Positions 59,995 through 64,000 of a stretch of 64,000 bases of DNA are shown here, piece by piece (within the stretch, counting starts at the first letter, position 1; the number at the start of each line of letters is the position of its first letter). The DNA is from DATEDA01 sp963789885. GTDB lineage: Bacteria; Pseudomonadota; Gammaproteobacteria; Burkholderiales; SG8-39. The DNA lies in NCBI GenBank assembly GCA_963789885.1, contig CAWBNB010000033.1:310001-374000 (forward strand). The letters run 5' to 3'. The translations under genes and the position numbers were made by a program. Below the pieces are notes generated by a model that was not told where the DNA came from, did not search any database, and was given only the letters and a program-made list of their open reading frames with translations.

Positions 59995-61503
59995 TCAGTG
60001 GAGCCGGCGTTGCAGGCCGACGTCGCGGTCGGCGGCCTTGAGATACATCTCGCGGTAGTAGGGGGCGAGCCGGTCCGCTTCGCGGCTCGCGCGGGCGAGC
60101 GTCTCGCGGTAGCCGTTCATGAGCGCGCGCGCCTCGGCGCGCAGCGCCTTCTCGTCGACGGTGGTGACGCGCCCGTCCTCGTAGACCACGCGCCCGTCGA
60201 CGAGCGTGAACCGGACCGAGCTGCCGTCCTCGCAGTAGACGAGCTGGCGCCGCAGGTCGTTGAGCGGCGTGAACGCGGGCGTGTCGAGGTCGAGCAGGAT
60301 CAGGTCGGCCGCGTAGCCTGGCGCGAGCCGGCCAGCGCGATCCGCGCGGCGCATCGCCCGGGCGCCGCCGCGGGTGAGCGCGGCGAGCAGCTCGGGCGCG
60401 GTCGGCCAGACACGGTATTCCGCGGAGGTCAGCGTCTGGAGCAGGGCACCGGTCTTGGCGACGTACCACATGTTCGCGGTGTCATCGGTGTTCATCTCGT
60501 CGCTGCCGAGCGCGATGGGGACGCCGGCCGCGCGCAGGGCGTTCCACGGCATCACGCCGCTGCCGAGGCGCAGGTTGCAGACCGGGTTGTGGGCCACGGT
60601 GCAGCCGCTCGCGGCGAGCAGCTCGATGTCCGCCGCGTCGAGCCAGATCGCGTGGATCACCATCATCCGCTCGTCGAGGAGACCGAGGTCGTGGACGTAG
60701 CGCACCAGCGACTTGCCGTACTTCGTGTCGCCGAGGACGCGCTGGAGCTTCGTTTCGAGGACGTGGAGGTTGAACGGCAGGTCGTGGCGCTTCGAGAGCT
60801 CGGAGAGCGCGGCGAAATAGTCGCGCGTGACCCGCTGCGGCGCCGAGCACGACACCGCGGCGGCGAGACGGCCGCCCGCCGCGCCGTGCCAGCGGTCGAT
60901 CAGATGGCCGTAGAGGTCGAGCAGCTCGGCGGCGGACTGCCGCGGCGCGCGCTCCATGGCACGCCGTTCCGCGTCGGGCAGCAGCTCGGCGAGAAACGGA
61001 TACTTCTCGTACTCCACGACGTTCGGCTGGTCGATCGCGACCGTGGCGCGGATGCCGGCGTCCTCGTACGCCCGCATGATCGCGTCGATCGACTCGCGCG
61101 TCGCGATCGGGACGTGGTAGGCGTCGTCGTGGACCGCGGTGATCCCCCGCCGGAGCATCTCGAGCGCGCCGAGCATCGTGCGGACGTATGCGAGCCGCTC
61201 AGCGTCGCCCTCCGCCGCGAGCGGCGGCACCTCGTAGAGCATGAAGAGCTCCAGCGGCAGGCCGGGGAGGGCGCCTTTCATCAGGTTGCCGGGCGAGTGG
61301 AAATGGGCGTTGACGAGGCCGGGCATCGCGAGCAGCCCTTCGGCTTCGATCACGCGGTCGAAGGGTCGCGGCCAGCCGCGCCCGGCGTCCGGGCCGACCG
61401 CGGCGATCGCGCCGGACTCGACCACGACATCGGCGCGCGGCCACTCCCGGTCGGCCTCGTCGAGCGCGAGGACGTGCGCGCTGCGGATGAGGAGCGAGGT
61501 CAT
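59995..61503 (-). CDS. Cytosine-deaminase/TRZ-ATZ-type amidohydrolase, module 2
   Basis: 502 aa, paralogue of 49258-50763. Metal ligands: HFHSPGN, HVLETKL, VIHAIWLD and LGSDEMN. Compared with module 1 the residue after the first HxH and the SDG/SDE segment differ, which may change substrate choice. Its ATG overlaps the upstream decarboxylase-like gene by 4 bp, so the two proteins are made together. Confidence 0.9.
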   Translation of the reverse strand: MTSLLIRSAHVLALDEADREWPRADVVVESGAIAAVGPDAGRGWPRPFDRVIEAEGLLAMPGLVNAHFHSPGNLMKGALPGLPLELFMLYEVPPLAAEGDAERLAYVRTMLGALEMLRRGITAVHDDAYHVPIATRESIDAIMRAYEDAGIRATVAIDQPNVVEYEKYPFLAELLPDAERRAMERAPRQSAAELLDLYGHLIDRWHGAAGGRLAAAVSCSAPQRVTRDYFAALSELSKRHDLPFNLHVLETKLQRVLGDTKYGKSLVRYVHDLGLLDERMMVIHAIWLDAADIELLAASGCTVAHNPVCNLRLGSGVMPWNALRAAGVPIALGSDEMNTDDTANMWYVAKTGALLQTLTSAEYRVWPTAPELLAALTRGGARAMRRADRAGRLAPGYAADLILLDLDTPAFTPLNDLRRQLVYCEDGSSVRFTLVDGRVVYEDGRVTTVDEKALRAEARALMNGYRETLARASREADRLAPYYREMYLKAADRDVGLQRRLH

Positions 61504-62234
61504 CGGAGCTCGAACAGCCGGCCCCAGCGTCGCCCGCGGCGCGCGTCGACGTCGCACAGGCGGAGCGCCTTCCAGATCGGCAGCAGAGTGGAGTCGTAGA
61601 CCGGGATCCCCAGTTCCTCTTCCAGGGCCGGCACGACCGGCGCCGCCGGGAAGTTGGTGCACCAGGTCACGATCGCGTCGGGACCGGACCGGGCGACCTC
61701 GCGGACCATGCCGGCGATTGCGTCCGCCGGGACCGAAGCGAACGAGAGGTTGTCCTTGAGGTCGCTATGCGCCTCGGCCGCGCAGCGGTAGCCGGCGCGC
61801 TCGAACGACGCGATCGTCTTCTGCTGGTAGGCCGTGCCGTAAGGCGAGACGAGCCCGTAGCGCTTCACGCCGGTCGCCTTGAGCACTTCGTCCAGCGCGA
61901 GGGTGGAGGTCGTGGCGCGGATCCCGGTCTCGGCGGCGATCCGCCCGCACAGGTCGTGGTCGACGCCGAAGTCGATGCTGCCGCCCTTGCTGCCGTTCCA
62001 GACGATCACGTCCGGCCGCGCGTGCGAGAGGAGCCGGGCAGCGCCGAGCATGCCGTCGAGGTCGTAGCCGTCGGGGAACGGGTCGCGGTCGCCGTGCACC
62101 GGCGTGCGCGAGAAATGCGGCGACACCTCGGAGAAGTCCCGCAGCACGGCGAGCGTCACGCGCTCGACGACGGTGTTGCCGGAAGGGGTGATGGTGCCGA
62201 TGAAGACGCGGTGCGCCGCGAGCGCATCGGCCAC
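61500..62234 (-). CDS. Arylmalonate-decarboxylase/maleate-isomerase family protein, module 2
   Basis: 244 aa from a GTG at 62234. It has the same superfamily layout as 54658-55386: GTITPSGNTVVE start, WNGSK at 79-83 in place of the first catalytic cysteine, Cys192 in TWCTN, and YGLVSPYGTAYQQK. As in module 1 the single-cysteine arrangement favours a decarboxylase-like mechanism. No good ribosome site precedes the start, so coupling to the upstream permease gene is likely. Confidence 0.84.
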   Translation of the reverse strand: MADALAAHRVFIGTITPSGNTVVERVTLAVLRDFSEVSPHFSRTPVHGDRDPFPDGYDLDGMLGAARLLSHARPDVIVWNGSKGGSIDFGVDHDLCGRIAAETGIRATTSTLALDEVLKATGVKRYGLVSPYGTAYQQKTIASFERAGYRCAAEAHSDLKDNLSFASVPADAIAGMVREVARSGPDAIVTWCTNFPAAPVVPALEEELGIPVYDSTLLPIWKALRLCDVDARRGRRWGRLFELR

Positions 62235-62266
62235 GCCGCCGGGGGAAGGGGGGAGGGGTCCACCGG

Positions 62267-63547
62267 TCAGTAGCCGAGGAGCTTCGGCACCGTCAGCACG
62301 AGCGGCGGGAAGAGCATGCACGCGAAGAGCAGCCCGTACATGATCGCGATGAAGGGCAGGACGTGCCTGCTCAGCTCGCCGAGCTTGAGCCCGGTGATGC
62401 CGCACAGGACGAACAGCACCACGCCGACCGGCGGCGTCAGCATGCCGATCACCAGGTTGAACACGAACAGGAACCCGAACAGCAGCGGATCGATGCCGTA
62501 CTTCAGCGCGATCGGATGCAGGAGCGGGACGAGCATGATGTAAGCGGCGTTCGACTCGAGGAACATGCCGACGACGAAGAGCACGATCGCGACGATCAGC
62601 ATGAAGACGATCGGGCTCGAGGTCATCGAGCGGATCAGCTCGGTGAGCTTCTGCGGCAGGAGATCGAGCGTGAGCATGTAGGTCACGACCGACGCGAACG
62701 CGATCATCGCGCCCACCACCGCCGAGGTGATGGCGGTGCGGACCATCGCTTCCGGCAGGTCCTTCAGCCTGAGCTTCCGCGTCACGAAGAAGCCGACGCC
62801 CAGGGCGTAGACGACCGCGATCGCGGAGCCTTCCGTGGCGGTGAACGCGCCGCCGACGATGCCGCCGATCACGACCACCGGCATCAGGAAGATGATGATC
62901 GAGCGCTTGAGCTCGTGGAAGATCCGGACGATCGAGAACGAGTCCCCCGTCAGCGGATACTTGCGCCGGACGGCGATGATCGAGCACGCCGCCATCATCG
63001 CGGAGACGAGGATCAGCCCCGGGATCACCCCGGCCATGAACATCCCGCCGACCGACACCGTCGGCCCGGCCATGAAGGCGTAGACGATCATCGCACCGGA
63101 CGGCGGGATGATCGGACCGAGATTCGCCGCGGCGGCCACCACTGCCGAGGAGAAGCCGACGCCGTAGACCTTGCGCAGCGACGGGATGAGGGTGCTCCCG
63201 AGCGCGCTCGCGTCGGCCACCGCTGCCCCGGACACGGTGGAAAGCCCCAGGCCCGCCAGCATCGTCACGTGCGCGAGGCCGCCGCGCACCCGTCCGACGA
63301 CCGCGTTCGCGAGGTCGATGATGCGGTCCATCATCCCCGCCTTCAGCATCAGCTCGCCGGCGAGGATGAAGAACGGGATCGACATCAACGGGAACGCGTT
63401 GACCGCGTTCATCATGCGCGTGGGCAGGAGGTTGAAGTCGACGTCGCTCGCGATGAGGCCCGCGACCGCGCTCGTGCCGAGCGCGAAGGCGAGCGGCATG
63501 CCGAGCACCGCGACGCCGAGAAAGACGAGGATGACGAGGAGGCTCAT
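62267..63547 (-). CDS. TRAP transporter large permease (DctM), system 2
   Basis: 426 aa, about 12 helices, with MSIPFFILAGELMLKAG, STVSGAAVADASALGS, LGPIIPPSGAMIVYA and GMLTPPVGVVLFV. It is only distantly similar to system 1, so the two TRAP systems did not arise from a recent local duplication even though their companion enzymes are paralogous. Confidence 0.94.
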   Translation of the reverse strand: MSLLVILVFLGVAVLGMPLAFALGTSAVAGLIASDVDFNLLPTRMMNAVNAFPLMSIPFFILAGELMLKAGMMDRIIDLANAVVGRVRGGLAHVTMLAGLGLSTVSGAAVADASALGSTLIPSLRKVYGVGFSSAVVAAAANLGPIIPPSGAMIVYAFMAGPTVSVGGMFMAGVIPGLILVSAMMAACSIIAVRRKYPLTGDSFSIVRIFHELKRSIIIFLMPVVVIGGIVGGAFTATEGSAIAVVYALGVGFFVTRKLRLKDLPEAMVRTAITSAVVGAMIAFASVVTYMLTLDLLPQKLTELIRSMTSSPIVFMLIVAIVLFVVGMFLESNAAYIMLVPLLHPIALKYGIDPLLFGFLFVFNLVIGMLTPPVGVVLFVLCGITGLKLGELSRHVLPFIAIMYGLLFACMLFPPLVLTVPKLLGY

Positions 63548-63566
63548 CCGGGCGTGACGCCGCGTC

Positions 63567-64000
63567 TCACTCGCGATCGAGGCCGATGTCGCGGTCGGCG
63601 ACGGGCCGCCCGGCGATGACGATCCACAGCAGGTGGAGCGCGGAGTGGCCGCAGCCGATGGCGAGCGCGAGGATGAAGAACGCGGCGCTCGCATCCACCG
63701 ACGCCATCTGCTCGTCCCACTGGTCCCAGGTGATCACCGCCGCCTCGTAGCAGACGAGGCCCATCAGGGCCGCCCCGAGCAGCGCGATCAGCCGGGCGAG
63801 GACGTCCTGCACCGGTGCCGGCAACCGCGCGGTGAGCATCTCGATACCGATGTGCGCCCCCAGCCTGACGCCGAGCGGGATGGCGAGAAAGATCGACCAG
63901 ACGAACATCAGGCGCGAGACCTCGTCCGCCCAGCCGATCGAGCTGTTCAGCGCGTAGCGCATGAACACCTGCGCCGAGACGACCGCCACCATCACCGCGA
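63567..64000 (-). CDS. TRAP transporter small permease (DctQ), system 2, partial
   Basis: The visible 143 or so residues run to a stop at 63567 and the frame is open at the right edge. Four-helix DctQ pattern with AQVFMRYALNSSIGWADEVSR and VRLGAHIGIEML. The first residues and the binding-protein gene of this system lie outside the window. Confidence 0.88.
   Translation of the reverse strand, partial: AVMVAVVSAQVFMRYALNSSIGWADEVSRLMFVWSIFLAIPLGVRLGAHIGIEMLTARLPAPVQDVLARLIALLGAALMGLVCYEAAVITWDQWDEQMASVDASAAFFILALAIGCGHSALHLLWIVIAGRPVADRDIGLDRE

Overview
The window is high-GC bacterial DNA and reads as a betaproteobacterium of the Burkholderiales type, probably from soil or rhizosphere. The evidence is the xseB-ispA-dxs-folE2 order, a GlrR-family sigma-54 activator, tripartite tricarboxylate (Tct/Bug) transporter proteins, and a dense array of uptake systems tied to ring-opening hydrolases. 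I saw no rRNA, tRNA, CRISPR array or insertion sequence.

Layout. 1-1.9 kb: the 3' part of glrR, a small lipoprotein gene, and a 131-aa membrane-protein gene behind a sigma-54 promoter with two GlrR-type enhancer sites. 1.9-5.8 kb (minus strand): a coiled-coil protein, thyA, a receiver-Ser/Thr kinase fusion, a DUF2784 protein and a sulfurtransferase. 5.9-12.5 kb (plus): a class III aminotransferase and an N-carbamoyl amino acid hydrolase (a beta-alanine pair), then xseB, ispA, dxs, folE2. 12.6-16 kb: four retropepsin-like secreted proteases, a glutamine amidotransferase-like gene and a 50-aa membrane protein. 16-26.4 kb: the urate-to-allantoate segment (uraD, uraH, a degenerate second HIU hydrolase, a BMP lipoprotein and an MFS carrier on minus; a LIV-type ABC transporter, puuE and a Bug protein on plus).

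26.4-33.1 kb is an accessory stretch of visibly lower GC. It holds a frame-broken multicopper oxidase, an orphan Tat leader, a lipoprotein with a truncated copy beside it, an SMP-30 lactonase, a Rieske protein, and a Crp/Fnr regulator with several readable regulatory sites. 33.1-40.6 kb (minus) is a ferredoxin-like gene, an amidohydrolase, tctCBA, tauE and soxCD, which together suggest uptake of a sulfonated acid with sulfite export and oxidation. 40.7-43.8 kb holds a DUF4124 protein, a PucG-type aminotransferase and an enolase-superfamily dehydratase.

From the right edge down to 43.8 kb every gene is on the minus strand, about 20 genes with mostly overlapping or very short junctions. This array has two TRAP systems, a Pot-type ABC system, a second HIU hydrolase pair (now Tat-exported), a purine-type deaminase, two paralogous amidohydrolase + arylmalonate-decarboxylase-like modules, an amidase, a hydantoinase, a racemase relative lacking both catalytic cysteines, and a large P-loop kinase of unknown role. 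Taken together, the window looks like a scavenging locus for purine, pyrimidine and hydantoin-type nitrogen compounds. Uricase or urate hydroxylase, xanthine dehydrogenase and a clear allantoate amidohydrolase are not in the window. Three genes (multicopper oxidase, tctC, deaminase) carry clustered indels that may be real decay or assembly error.
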